A stretch of 64,000 nt of DNA from Nocardia ninae NBRC 108245 (GTDB lineage: Bacteria > Actinomycetota > Actinomycetes > Mycobacteriales > Mycobacteriaceae): the NCBI RefSeq assembly GCF_007990755.1, contig NZ_BJXA01000040.1:1-64000 (forward strand), read 5' to 3'. Positions 25,401-33,675 of the stretch are shown piece after piece. Under the pieces are notes generated by a model. That model was not told where the DNA came from. It saw only the letters and a list, made by a program, of their open reading frames with translations, and searched no databases. The first letter of the stretch is position 1. The number at the start of each line of letters is the position of its first letter. The translations under genes were made by a program, and so were the position numbers.

Positions 25401-28400
25401 CTCGGGCGCGACCGCGTGAGCACCACCGGCCGACCACGATTCGATCCGCCGCCGCTCGTCCGGATGCACCATATCGATGTCACCGACCGCGGCGATCGGA
25501 TCGGCGGCCACTTGATGCAGCACCCGGATATAGGCGTCGAGGAACCGCAGCACCGTCGGTTCGTCGAAAAGATCGGTGGCATAACCGAACCGGATGATGA
25601 TCTGCCCCGGCGTGCGGTCGGCACCATGATCGTCGACCACCGCGATATGCAGATCGGTCTTCGCCGTGCGCGTGTCGACATCGAGCCCGGCGAAGGTCAG
25701 GCCGGGCAGTTCGAGGCTGGCCTTCCCGAAGTTCTGGAACGCGAAACCGACCTGATACAGCGGATGCCGCCCCGGCGACCGCACCGGGTTGACCGCGTCG
25801 ACGACGTGCTCGAACGGCACCTCGGAATGGGCGAAGTTCGCCAAGTCCCGATCCCTGGTCCGGTCGAGCAGCGCGGCGAAGCTCTCGCCGGGATCGATCC
25901 TGGTCCGCGACACCGTCGTATTGACGAACATGCCGACGAGATCGTCCAGGGCGGCCTCGGCCCGGTTGGTCATCGGCACCCCGATGGCGATGTCGGTGCT
26001 GCCGGACAGCCGCGACAGCAGCACGGCCAAGGCCGTCCGCATCACCATGAACAAAGTCGCCTTGTGCTCGCGGGCCACGGCGAGCAACGCACTGTGCAGG
26101 GTGGCGGGCACCGGCCGCTGGGTGGCCGCGCCGCGCAACGACGCGGTGCTCGGTCGCGGCCGGTCGCTCGGCAGATCGAGTTCGTCCGGGAGCCCGGCCA
26201 GTTCGGTCGTCCAGTAGGAAAGTTGCCGGGACAGCAGCGAATCCGGGTCGTCGCGGGAGCCGAGCAACTCCTGCTGCCACAGTGCGTAGTCGGCGTATTG
26301 GATATCGAGCGGACGCCACGCCGGCGCGGTGCCCGCGGCGCGCGCGGTGTAGGCGACGGCGATATCGCGAGCCAGCGGGGCCAGCGAGGAGCCGTCGGCG
26401 CAGATATGGTGCACCGCGCACACCAGCACGTGTTCGTCGGCGGTCCGGAGCAGTCGAACCCGCAGCGGCACTTCGATCGACACGTCGAAGCCGCGCCACA
26501 GAATGGCGTGCACCCGTTCGGCCAGCTCGTCGGGTGTCGCCGTCGCCAGCTCCTCGACGGCGAAATCGGCGACACCACTGCCCGCTTCGAGCGCGTGCTG
26601 ACGCGGCCCGGTGCTGTCGGCCGGATACCTCGTGCGCAGGATCTCGTGGCGCGCAACAGTATCGATGAACGCGGCGCGCAAGGCCGCGACATCTAGGTCG
26701 CCGGACATGCTGAAGGCGAAGCCGATATTGTCCACGGCCGATTCCGGATCGAACCGGTTACGCAGCCAGAACCGCAGCTGCGACGGGGACAGCGGCACCC
26801 GTTCGGGCCGCGGCCGGGCCAGCAGCGCCGGTCGGCTCTCGTCGAACCGCTGCGCCTGAATGGCTTTCGCCAGCGCCGCCACGGTCGGATGGTCGAACAA
26901 CAGTCGGGTCGGGATCCGCGCCTGCCACATCTCGCTCAGCCGTGCGGCGACCTGGGTGGCGAGCAGCGAATTGCCGCCCGAGGCAAAGAAATCCGAGTCC
27001 GCGCCCAGCTGATCGTGGCCCAGTACCCGAGCGAAGACCTCGGCGACCAGTTCCTCACCGGGGCCCGACAGTGCGCGGCATGCGAGCTGATCGACAGCGC
27101 GGGCACGCAACGCCACCCGGTCCGCTTTTCCGGTGGGTGTCAAGGGAATTCGGTCGACGACGGCAATCGTGGTGGGCAGCATGTAGTGCGGCAACTGCCG
27201 AGCCAATGCGCTCGCCAGTTCGGCGTCATCGAGCGCATGGCCGGGTTCCGCTTGCACGTAGGCCGCCAGCGTCGTCTCACCCGCCGCGGTCTTGCGATCG
27301 ACGGTCACCGCCGCGCGCACCCCGGGCCTGCTCGCCAGTACCGATTCGATCTCGCCGAGCTCGATGCGGAAGCCGCGGACCTTGACCTGATCGTCGCTGC
27401 GGCCCAGATATTCGAGGTCGCCGCCGGTGCCGCGGCGGACGATGTCACCGGTGCGGTACATCCGAGTGCCGGGTAGCCCGTGCGGGTCGGCCACGAAACG
27501 CTGTGCCGTCAGGCCGGATCGATCGTGGTACCCGCGGGCCAGGCCGGGCCCGGAGACATACAGTTCGCCCGCGGTACCGACACCGACCGGGCGTAGTCGC
27601 TTGTCGAGCACCCGGCAGCTGATCCCCGGCAGTCCCGAGCCGATGGTGACCGGCAGGTCCGGGGCCAGCGCCGCACTGATCGACACCATGATGGTGGTTT
27701 CGGTCGGACCGTAGCCGTTGAAGAATCGGCGTCCGGGCGCCGACCAGCGGTACACCAGTGGTGCGGGGCAGGTTTCGCCGCCGACGATCACCACCCGCAG
27801 CGTGTCGAGCCCGGTCGGTTCGAGCGAGGCCAGCGCCGACGGGGTCAGAAAGGCATGGCTGACCTCGTGGCGCGCGATGAGACTGGCCAGCTCGGCGCCG
27901 CCGTAGACCGTCGGCGGCGCGATCACCATGGTGGCGGCGGCGCCGATGGCGAGCAGCAGCTCGAGCACCGAGGCGTCGAAGCTCGGTGACGCGAAATGCA
28001 GTGTGCGCGCGGCCGAAGTGAGTGTGTACCTGGTGATCTGCTCGGCGCAGAACGCCGCGAGACCGGCGTGGGTGACCGCGACGCCCTTCGGCCGGCCCGT
28101 CGAGCCGGAGGTATAGATCAGGTACGCCACGTTCGAAACCCGAAGCAGCGTAGGGCGATCGAGGTAAGAAATAGGATTCGCCGATGCCGCGGCGGTCCGC
28201 GTGACCAGCTCCGGGTCATCGATCGCGAGCCAGCGCACGCCTGCGGGCAGTGCGGGCGCGTTTTCGCAGTTCGTCAGCCCGATGTCGGCGCCGCAGTCGC
28301 CCACTTGGAACTGGATGCGCTTGCCCGGCAAGCCTGGATCGATCGGCACGAACGCGGCGCCGGTCTTCGCGACCGCCCACACCGCGAGGACCGAGTTGAT

Positions 28401-28787
28401 CGATCGGGGCAGCGCCACCGCCACCATGGTTTCCGGCCCGACGCCCAGCGCGAGCAGCGTCCGCGCCAGCTGCGAGGAGCGGGCGTCGAGTTGACGGTAG
28501 GTGATCGAGCTGTCGCCGCACACCGCCGCGACACCGTCGGGATTGCGTTCCACGGCCGAGGCGAGCAGTGCGGCGAGGGTGGGGGAGTGTGTCGAGGAGC
28601 TCCGGCGGGAACGTTCACGACGAGCGGACGAGGGGGTCCGCTGAATACCACTGGTCAAGCTCTGGTCCCGCCATACGAAGTGACAAAGGGGCCTGATGGT
28701 ATAACGCCGCACTGCGGTCCACCACCGAATGGAATAACACCTGTTCGCGCGCGTGCTCAGCCCGATTTGCCCGGCGCGGAGCCACAC
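22371..28787 (-). CDS. bimodular NRPS, A-T-C-A-T-thioester reductase
   Basis: A 2138-codon frame. Domain order: A1 (about 70-560; YTSGSTGRPKG near 224), T1 (GGNSLL near 604), C (HHICADG near 792), A2 (about 1110-1600; YTSGSTGRPKG near 1279), T2 (LGGSSL near 1662), then a reductive release domain (LTGATGFLGAHLL near 1744; YVLSK near 1899). A short chain made of two residues would leave as an aldehyde and probably cyclise to an imine. By-eye specificity pockets: A1 about D-A-L-F-I-G-G-I-M-K (Val-like); A2 about D-V-W-F-F-I-L-V-S-K (unclear). Both keep Asp235. The start is unresolved: GTG 28787, GTG 28709 or a TTG further in. No MbtH gene is nearby. Confidence 0.9.
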   Translation of the reverse strand: MWLRAGQIGLSTRANRCYSIRWWTAVRRYTIRPLCHFVWRDQSLTSGIQRTPSSARRERSRRSSSTHSPTLAALLASAVERNPDGVAAVCGDSSITYRQLDARSSQLARTLLALGVGPETMVAVALPRSINSVLAVWAVAKTGAAFVPIDPGLPGKRIQFQVGDCGADIGLTNCENAPALPAGVRWLAIDDPELVTRTAAASANPISYLDRPTLLRVSNVAYLIYTSGSTGRPKGVAVTHAGLAAFCAEQITRYTLTSAARTLHFASPSFDASVLELLLAIGAAATMVIAPPTVYGGAELASLIARHEVSHAFLTPSALASLEPTGLDTLRVVIVGGETCPAPLVYRWSAPGRRFFNGYGPTETTIMVSISAALAPDLPVTIGSGLPGISCRVLDKRLRPVGVGTAGELYVSGPGLARGYHDRSGLTAQRFVADPHGLPGTRMYRTGDIVRRGTGGDLEYLGRSDDQVKVRGFRIELGEIESVLASRPGVRAAVTVDRKTAAGETTLAAYVQAEPGHALDDAELASALARQLPHYMLPTTIAVVDRIPLTPTGKADRVALRARAVDQLACRALSGPGEELVAEVFARVLGHDQLGADSDFFASGGNSLLATQVAARLSEMWQARIPTRLLFDHPTVAALAKAIQAQRFDESRPALLARPRPERVPLSPSQLRFWLRNRFDPESAVDNIGFAFSMSGDLDVAALRAAFIDTVARHEILRTRYPADSTGPRQHALEAGSGVADFAVEELATATPDELAERVHAILWRGFDVSIEVPLRVRLLRTADEHVLVCAVHHICADGSSLAPLARDIAVAYTARAAGTAPAWRPLDIQYADYALWQQELLGSRDDPDSLLSRQLSYWTTELAGLPDELDLPSDRPRPSTASLRGAATQRPVPATLHSALLAVAREHKATLFMVMRTALAVLLSRLSGSTDIAIGVPMTNRAEAALDDLVGMFVNTTVSRTRIDPGESFAALLDRTRDRDLANFAHSEVPFEHVVDAVNPVRSPGRHPLYQVGFAFQNFGKASLELPGLTFAGLDVDTRTAKTDLHIAVVDDHGADRTPGQIIIRFGYATDLFDEPTVLRFLDAYIRVLHQVAADPIAAVGDIDMVHPDERRRIESWSAGGAHAVAPETLGAALQRRAAATPDAVAVVCGSATLTYGQLQTRSNRLARWLIGQGVGPEAVVAVAMRRSLDQVVALCAIAEAGGAWVPIDPDHPAERIGYVLDSAAPHCVLTTSGDAFTVTAAHAVDTLDLTGLDSTPVRDDERRMPLRGDHPAYVIYTSGSTGRPKGVVVSHEAIVNQLDWMQHQYEVDAADTYLQKTPATFDVSLWGYFLPLRAGARMVLAGPDDHRDPTALCGLIAAHRVTLTDFVPTMLTAFAGHATAGEVSSLRAVFVIGEALAPETARAFAAISSAEVHNLYGPTEAAVSITQHHVDAAEPAATVPIGVPEWNSRVFVLDTRLRPVPVGAVGELYLAGVQLARGYKGAPGLTAGRFVANPAEPGVRMYRTGDLVRWNSHGNLDYLGRSDFQVKVRGHRIELGDIETALLADPGVGQAAVAVKPSGGGVRLVGYVVAAADSEVDPNALRQSLSRMLPAYMVPSAVLLLDALPVNTSGKLDRAALPLPVFAARDGVAPSTPLEIEIAEVFAEVLAVSPIGVTDDFFELGGSSLMAFTLHQRLSARLARDVPMSALLTTPTVGGLAAHLTGTAAQTRVPTPTEDAVLDDDITVHDDLAPHTGTPRVVLLTGATGFLGAHLLRDLLEHTDTQVWCLVRAETAGQGADRIRQVLQRYRLWDEAAEDRIVAVPGDLAAPRLGLSDSEYDHLAQTVDVILHNGARVNHIDPYARLRAANVEGTRDVLRLATTHRLKPVHFVSTLGTTVAKTATPRLIVETTRLRADRLAENGYVLSKWAAEELVWQAGDRGVPIGIYRPGTICGDPQAGLNSADDSFWNMIRAAAILGQAPDVSDAAVSLSPATYVSRAIVELTTHPRAETVYHLVNKTPVAVKTIFARLRRHGLPVTTAPLDTVRAALTAESHRRNAAGDDSLVRAELLSSNYLGLARLDWSDAHTRSALDGTGITCPPITEAALDAYISEFIASGFLPSGAAQGLPAPDPILGAGQQVVGPGSAPARTAVSQSSDGS

Positions 28788-28820
28788 TTTACGGCATTGG
28801 GTGCCAAGTGATTTCGGAAA

Positions 28821-29702
28821 TCAATGGATCAATATTCCGGGTTTGTTTCTGGCCTCGATGCTCGACCGTACCCAGCGTCGGCTCGGTGCAAGGCAGCGCT
28901 GTTGCGCCTCGGCGAACAGCCGCACACTGGCCGGTCCTGGCCAGTCGGCGGGCAACATCGCCGCCGGGAGGCCCGGATCGAGGTAGGGGATGATGCGCCA
29001 TTCGTCGAGCAGCGGGACGAAGTATTCGAAGGCTTGACGGTCGGTCAGATTGTCGAGAGCGAGAATATCGCCGTGGTGGTCGAGGAACGCGCGGTGCCGC
29101 TCGGCGAGGGCGGGCAGATCCCACCATTGCGCGGCCGCGGCGCGCAGCGTGCCGGGCACCGTCAGGTCGGTGGCGCGAAACGAGGTCACGTAGTCGTCGA
29201 GCGCCAATGCCGTGACGATCGTGGCCGCCTCGGCCGCCAGATACTCCGGGCAGATCCACAGGCCGGCCGACACGGTGCCGCAGCCGATCGAGGACAACCT
29301 GCGGCGCAGCTGATGTCGTGCGGCGCGCTGGGATTCCGGGATGCCGAACGAGATCAGGTGCCAGGCGTCGCCGTCGGCCATCTGCCGGAAGCCGAAGATG
29401 CGCGGATCGCCGCGCGAGTACATCGCCTCGGCCGCGGCGGTGATGCGGTATCCGCTGCGGCCGTCGCGTGACTCGGCGTCGAGCACGCCCTTGCTCTTGA
29501 GTCGGGTGACGGCGGTCCGGGTGCTCTGCTCGGGCACACCGAGTCCGGCCAGCAGCGCGCTGAAGTCGGCGATGGCGAGCCAGCCGCCGAGGTCGCGGAC
29601 GTACGCGCCGAGCACGGTCCGGGCGAGCGAGGTCGCGCTGCCCGGCCTCGAATCGATATCGTCGAGGACCGCGCCCGCGAGGTCAGCGCGCGGTGAGTTC
29701 AT
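28821..29702 (-). CDS. PaaX-family transcriptional regulator
   Basis: A 293-aa PaaX-like repressor. N-terminal winged helix (SATSLARTVLGAYVRDLGGWLAIADFSALLAGLGVPEQSTRTAVTRLKSKGVL), central domain, and the PaaX C-terminal block (FEYFVPLLDEWRIIPYLDPGLP). It is best known from phenylacetyl-CoA control, but here it is the third gene of a kynA-kynU unit, overlapping kynU by 20 bp. It therefore probably senses a tryptophan-pathway metabolite or its CoA ester. The NRPS gene lies immediately downstream on the same strand. Confidence 0.85.
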   Translation of the reverse strand: MNSPRADLAGAVLDDIDSRPGSATSLARTVLGAYVRDLGGWLAIADFSALLAGLGVPEQSTRTAVTRLKSKGVLDAESRDGRSGYRITAAAEAMYSRGDPRIFGFRQMADGDAWHLISFGIPESQRAARHQLRRRLSSIGCGTVSAGLWICPEYLAAEAATIVTALALDDYVTSFRATDLTVPGTLRAAAAQWWDLPALAERHRAFLDHHGDILALDNLTDRQAFEYFVPLLDEWRIIPYLDPGLPAAMLPADWPGPASVRLFAEAQQRCLAPSRRWVRSSIEARNKPGILIH

Positions 29703-30918
29703 CGCGGATCGCCGAGATCCCGGCGAGAACCTCGGTGTAGGTGGTGCTGAGCGGGCTCAGGCCGATCCGAATGCCCTGCGGCGGACGGAAATCGGGGATG
29801 ACGCCGCGTTGCCAGAGTCGCGCGGTGAGCTCCTTGAACTGTGGGTGGTCGATCGTCACGTGGCCACCACGACGGGCGGGGTCGGTGGGCGACGATACCG
29901 CAACGCCCAGCGGTAGCAACCAGGCCCGCACCAGTTCGAGCGCGAATTCGGTGAGGGCAATCGACTTCGACCGCACGGCCGCCATCCCCACCTCCTCGAT
30001 CAGGTCCAGGGTGTCCTGGATCGGCAGCATGCCGACGATCGCGGGGGTCCCGCTGATGACCCGCCGGATGCCCTGCGCGGGAACGTAACCCTGCGCCATC
30101 TCGAACGGACTCTCGCGACCCATCCAGCCCCAGATCGGCTGCGTGAAATCGTCGAGGTGCGCGGCGTTGACGTAGCCGAAGGCGGGCGCGCCTGGTCCAC
30201 CGTTCAGATACTTGTAGGTGCAGCCGACCGCGTAATCGACGGCCCAGGAATCGAGTTCGAGCTCGACCGCGCCCGCCGAATGACACAGGTCGAGCAGCAG
30301 CACGGCGCCGGCGTCGTGCACGACGGTACTGATGGCGGGCGCGTCGAGCAGATAGCCGGACCGGTAGGCGACGTGGCTGAGCACGACGAGCGCGGTGCGG
30401 TCGGAGACGGCGTCGGCCACCTGCTGGGCGGTGACGCCGCCGGTGAACTCCGGCTCGATCCAGCGCAGCGTCAGGCCGAGCTCGGTGGCGATCGCCTCCA
30501 GCAGGTAGCGGTCGGTGGGGAAGTTGTCGCGGTCTAGCACGATCTCGGTGCGCTGTCCTCGACACGCGAGCGCGCCGCGAGCGATCTTGTACAGCAGCAC
30601 CGTGGTCGAGTCGCCGATCGTGGTCTGGCCCGCGGCGGCGCCGAGCACCGCCGCACCGATCCGGTCGCCGATGGTGAGTGGCAGGTCGAACCATTGTTCG
30701 TCCCAGCCGCGGATCAGGCGTCCGCCCCACGCGTCGGTGACGAAGGAGGTGAGGCGGTCGGCGGTCGCCCGGAGCGGACGGCCGAGGGAGTTGCCGTCGA
30801 GGTAGGCGATGATCTCCGGGTTGTCGCTGCCGAGGAATCGGCTCGGGTAGTCGCGCAGCGGATCGGCGTCGTCGAGAGCTTTCGCGCGCATGGCGAAATC
30901 TTGTGCGGGCGAGGTCAT
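29683..30918 (-). CDS. kynU: kynureninase
   Basis: A 411-aa PLP enzyme hydrolysing kynurenine to anthranilate and alanine. Family blocks: YLDGNSLGRP at the N-terminus, LLLDLCHSAGAVELELDSWAVDYAVGCTYKYLNGGPGAPAF with the PLP lysine in TYKYLN, and RVISGTPAIVGMLPIQ. Normal length. It begins 4 bp after the kynA stop and overlaps the PaaX gene, so the three are one operon. A kynurenine formamidase and a kynurenine 3-monooxygenase are absent from the window. Confidence 0.93.
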   Translation of the reverse strand: MTSPAQDFAMRAKALDDADPLRDYPSRFLGSDNPEIIAYLDGNSLGRPLRATADRLTSFVTDAWGGRLIRGWDEQWFDLPLTIGDRIGAAVLGAAAGQTTIGDSTTVLLYKIARGALACRGQRTEIVLDRDNFPTDRYLLEAIATELGLTLRWIEPEFTGGVTAQQVADAVSDRTALVVLSHVAYRSGYLLDAPAISTVVHDAGAVLLLDLCHSAGAVELELDSWAVDYAVGCTYKYLNGGPGAPAFGYVNAAHLDDFTQPIWGWMGRESPFEMAQGYVPAQGIRRVISGTPAIVGMLPIQDTLDLIEEVGMAAVRSKSIALTEFALELVRAWLLPLGVAVSSPTDPARRGGHVTIDHPQFKELTARLWQRGVIPDFRPPQGIRIGLSPLSTTYTEVLAGISAIRDELTAR

Positions 30919-30922
30919 GCGG

Positions 30923-31777
30923 TCAGCGTCCGATCTCCGTGCGTACAGCGAACAGTTCGGGGAAGAAGGTGAGGTCGAGCGCGCGCTGCAAGAAGCCGAC
31001 CCCGCTGGATCCGCCTGTGCCGCGCTTCATGCCGATGGTGCGCAGCACCGTGCGCAGGTGCCGGAACCGCCACAGCTGGAAGTTCTCCTCGAGGTCGACC
31101 AGCTCCTCGAAGGTCTCATAGACCGACCAATGTTGTTCCGGCGCTTCGTAAATGGACTTCACCAGAGGGAGCAGCTCGGGGTCGAGCACGTAGGCCTTCG
31201 TCACGTCCCGGTCCAGCGTGGAGTGCGGCACGTCGAGTCCGCTGCGCGCGGCGTGGCGCCAGAACGCGTCGTAGAGGCTCGGTTCGTACAGCAGTGTCTG
31301 TAACTCCTTGTGCGCGACCGGATCTGCTTCGAAGACCTTCAGCATCGAGGCGTTCTTGTTGCCCAGAATGAACTCCACGGCCCGGTACTGATACGACTGA
31401 AAGCCCGACGAATTGCCGAGAAAGTCGCGGAACTGGGCGTACTCGGTGGGCGTCAGAGTCGCGAGCACCGACCATTGCTCGGTGAGCGTCTTCTGTATAT
31501 GTTTCACGCGCGCAATGCATTTCAGCGCGACGCCGATGTCGTCGGCATCGAAAGCCGCACGCGCGGCGCGGGTTTCGTGCAGCACCAGTTTGAGCCACAG
31601 CTCGGTGGTCTGGTGCTGGATGATGAACAGCAACTCGTCGTGGTGCTCGGGCTTGCTGACCGGATGCTGGGCGCTGAGCAAGGTGTTCAGGTCGAGGTAG
31701 CCGCCGTAGCTCAGGCGCGAGCTGAAGTCGGTCACGATGTCGTGTTCGAGTGCGCGGGTGTTGTGCTCGACGGTCAT
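30923..31777 (-). CDS. kynA: tryptophan 2,3-dioxygenase
   Basis: A 284-aa heme dioxygenase opening the indole ring of L-Trp to N-formylkynurenine. Signature segments are SYGGYLDLNTLL, FIIQHQTTELWLKLVLHET and FREAIGM-like FRHLRTVLRTIGMKRGTGGSSG, which holds the proximal region. ATG 31777 is chosen because GGGGA lies 7 nt upstream; a 13-codon longer frame exists. It is the first gene of the kynA-kynU-PaaX operon. The upstream palindrome at 31820-31833 is a candidate operator. Confidence 0.93.
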   Translation of the reverse strand: MTVEHNTRALEHDIVTDFSSRLSYGGYLDLNTLLSAQHPVSKPEHHDELLFIIQHQTTELWLKLVLHETRAARAAFDADDIGVALKCIARVKHIQKTLTEQWSVLATLTPTEYAQFRDFLGNSSGFQSYQYRAVEFILGNKNASMLKVFEADPVAHKELQTLLYEPSLYDAFWRHAARSGLDVPHSTLDRDVTKAYVLDPELLPLVKSIYEAPEQHWSVYETFEELVDLEENFQLWRFRHLRTVLRTIGMKRGTGGSSGVGFLQRALDLTFFPELFAVRTEIGR

Positions 31778-31819
31778 GCGAAATCCCCATCGGTCGGGTG
31801 TAGCCTTCCTCCACACTAT

Positions 31820-31833
31820 GACACGATCGTGAC
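31820..31833. promoter_or_regulatory. 14-bp palindrome upstream of kynA
   Basis: GACACGATCGTGAC has a perfect CACGATCGTG core with matching outer G and C, 43 bp before the kynA start. It is a candidate site for the PaaX-like regulator of the same operon. Confidence 0.4.
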
Positions 31834-31891
31834 GTTCGCTAGTTATGTGTCACAACTGGGGAGCGGCTCGGCAGCTGGGGTGCGCCGAGGG

Positions 31892-32341
31892 CTAACGCGG
31901 TCCGGCGCTGCCGTCCGAACGCGGTACGAGCGCGAAGATCGGGATGGTGCGGTCGGTTTTGCTGCGGTAGTCCGCGAAACTGGGGTACATGGCGTCGAGG
32001 CCCGGCCATGCGGCGTCGCGCTCGGCGGGCGAGAGCTCGGTCGCAGTGACGGGGATGGTCTTGCTGTTGATCTGGACCTCCGCGTCGGGGTTCGCGCGCA
32101 GGTTCAGCACCCAGTCGGGATGGGTCGGAGTGCCGCGATGGGATCCGGCGATGAGGTAGCGGTCGCCTTCTTGCCGGTAGAGCAGCGGTGAGGTGCGGCG
32201 CTGGCCGGACTTGCGTCCGACGGTGGTGAGCAGCAGGATCGGCGCCTTGCCCAGCCGGCCGCCGAGCTTGCCGCCACTGACTCGATACAGAGATGCGTTG
32301 AGGCCCGCGAAGATTCGTTCCACCTGATGTGTTATCGACAT
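31892..32341 (-). CDS. deazaflavin (F420)-dependent nitroreductase family protein
   Basis: A 149-aa split-barrel protein of the Ddn/Rv3547 family. The pattern LLLTTVGRKSGQRRTSPLLYRQEGDRYLIAGSHRGTPTHPDWVLNLRANPDAEVQI is the standard F420-binding core. Members reduce quinones or nitro compounds with F420H2 at the membrane. It appears monocistronic, with no tie to the neighbouring kyn operon. Confidence 0.9.
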   Translation of the reverse strand: MSITHQVERIFAGLNASLYRVSGGKLGGRLGKAPILLLTTVGRKSGQRRTSPLLYRQEGDRYLIAGSHRGTPTHPDWVLNLRANPDAEVQINSKTIPVTATELSPAERDAAWPGLDAMYPSFADYRSKTDRTIPIFALVPRSDGSAGPR

Positions 32342-32531
32342 GGAACCAGCCTAGGTGCGGCCAGGTCCGCGAGCGGTGGATTTCGGTTCATGGAGATTCG
32401 ATGTCATGACAATACTGGCGCGTGCTGCGCGGCAGGTAAAAGTTATGGGCATTTTCGCGGACTTTCTCGAGCGCCATAATCGGCGCGCGCCGTTCCCGGC
32501 ATTCCACGATTGTTTTTGTAGGGTGTGGTGA

Positions 32532-33641
32532 ATGACCGTGCAACTGGCTCGGGGGCAGGTAAATGTGCTCGAAGCCGAGCACATTGTTGTTTCGGTGCGA
32601 CACGGCGCGGCGGTCGATCTGTCGGCATTGCTGCTCACCGCGAACGGCATGGTTCGGACGGACGCGGATCTCGTCTTCTACAACCAGCCGCTGGGGGAGG
32701 GTGTGCGGCTGGTGCCCGGGGAAGGCGGCCAACCAGGCGCGTTGGCGCTAGATCTGCGCGCGGTGCCCCCGGGGATCGAGAATGTCCGCGTTGTCGTCGC
32801 GCTCGATGATCAGCAGGACAGCCTGGGCACTTATCCGGCGCCTGAACTGCGGATCGATGACACCGCGGGCAATCGGCTGTGCGAATACGTCATCGATGGA
32901 CTGGGTGCGGAATCCACCGTTGTCGCCTTCGACTTGGACCGGGGTAACCCCTGGCGGCTGCGTCCCCTCGGGCACGGTTACCGCAGCGGTTTCGCAGCTC
33001 TGGTGTCCGCGCACGGTGTCGCGGTGGGCCGCACGCCGAAGCCGATGCGGCCACTGCCCGATCCGGAAATGGCAAGTGCGCTCGCCACCGCACAGGAATT
33101 GGCGCTACGCAATCCGGGCGGCGCCGAATTGTCCCATGTGAAGATGGCATTGGGCTGGGACCCGGTACGTGAGCCGGGACGATTCGGATTGCGGGAAGTC
33201 GATATCGATCTCGACGCCTCGGCATTGGTCTTTTCCGGCCGCGAACTCCTGGACGCCGCCTTTTACGGCCACCTGTCCTCGAAGGACGGATCGGTCCGAC
33301 ACCAGGGCGACAATCTCACCGGCGCCGGTAGAGGCGACAACGAAATGATCGACGTCGACCTCACCCGGCTCTCCCCCGAGGCCTCGACCGTCGTTTTCGT
33401 CGTAACCTCCTACGCCGGACACACATTCGAGCGAGTGCGCAATGCCTTCTGGCGCTTGGTCGACGGCACCACCGACATCGAACTCACCGGCGGCAGCCTG
33501 CGCGTCGGCGGCAAGCACACCGGCATGGTGGTCGCGAAAGTCCAGCGAGAAGCCGACGTCTGGAAATTCCGAGCGCTCGGCGCCCCCATCCAAGCAGGTC
33601 ACCCGGTCGAGGCGGCCGAGCAAGTGGCCCCGTTCCTCTGA
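32532..33641 (+). CDS. tandem TerD-domain protein
   Basis: A 369-aa protein with two TerD-like folds. The C-terminal one (about 195-360) is canonical: HVKMALGWDP, DIDLDASALVF and the Ca2+-binding run GDNLTGAGRGDNEMIDVDLTRL. The N-terminal one (about 1-175) follows the same strand order but its Ca2+ motif is degraded (NQPLGEGVRLVPGE). TerD proteins bind calcium and belong to stress complexes linked to tellurite, phage and membrane damage. No terB, terC or terZ is nearby. A single-domain relative is at 61632-62183. Confidence 0.85.
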   Translation: MTVQLARGQVNVLEAEHIVVSVRHGAAVDLSALLLTANGMVRTDADLVFYNQPLGEGVRLVPGEGGQPGALALDLRAVPPGIENVRVVVALDDQQDSLGTYPAPELRIDDTAGNRLCEYVIDGLGAESTVVAFDLDRGNPWRLRPLGHGYRSGFAALVSAHGVAVGRTPKPMRPLPDPEMASALATAQELALRNPGGAELSHVKMALGWDPVREPGRFGLREVDIDLDASALVFSGRELLDAAFYGHLSSKDGSVRHQGDNLTGAGRGDNEMIDVDLTRLSPEASTVVFVVTSYAGHTFERVRNAFWRLVDGTTDIELTGGSLRVGGKHTGMVVAKVQREADVWKFRALGAPIQAGHPVEAAEQVAPFL

Positions 33642-33675
33642 GCCGACGCACGAGTCACGGAGCCGGTCGGGCAGC

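Noticed and set aside
25056-26696. 546-codon open frame on the plus strand inside the NRPS region
   Set aside because: It is antisense to well-conserved A and C domains and its translation has no recognisable fold; it arises from GC-rich codon bias.
28615-28674. 19-codon open frame (ATG 28674) overlapping the NRPS N-terminal region
   Set aside because: No ribosome site and no homology; it could be an upstream ORF but nothing supports it beyond position.
22371-28787. First A domain as an anthranilate-activating domain
   Set aside because: Asp235 is retained and the pocket resembles Val codes; kept only as a hypothesis in the NRPS finding.
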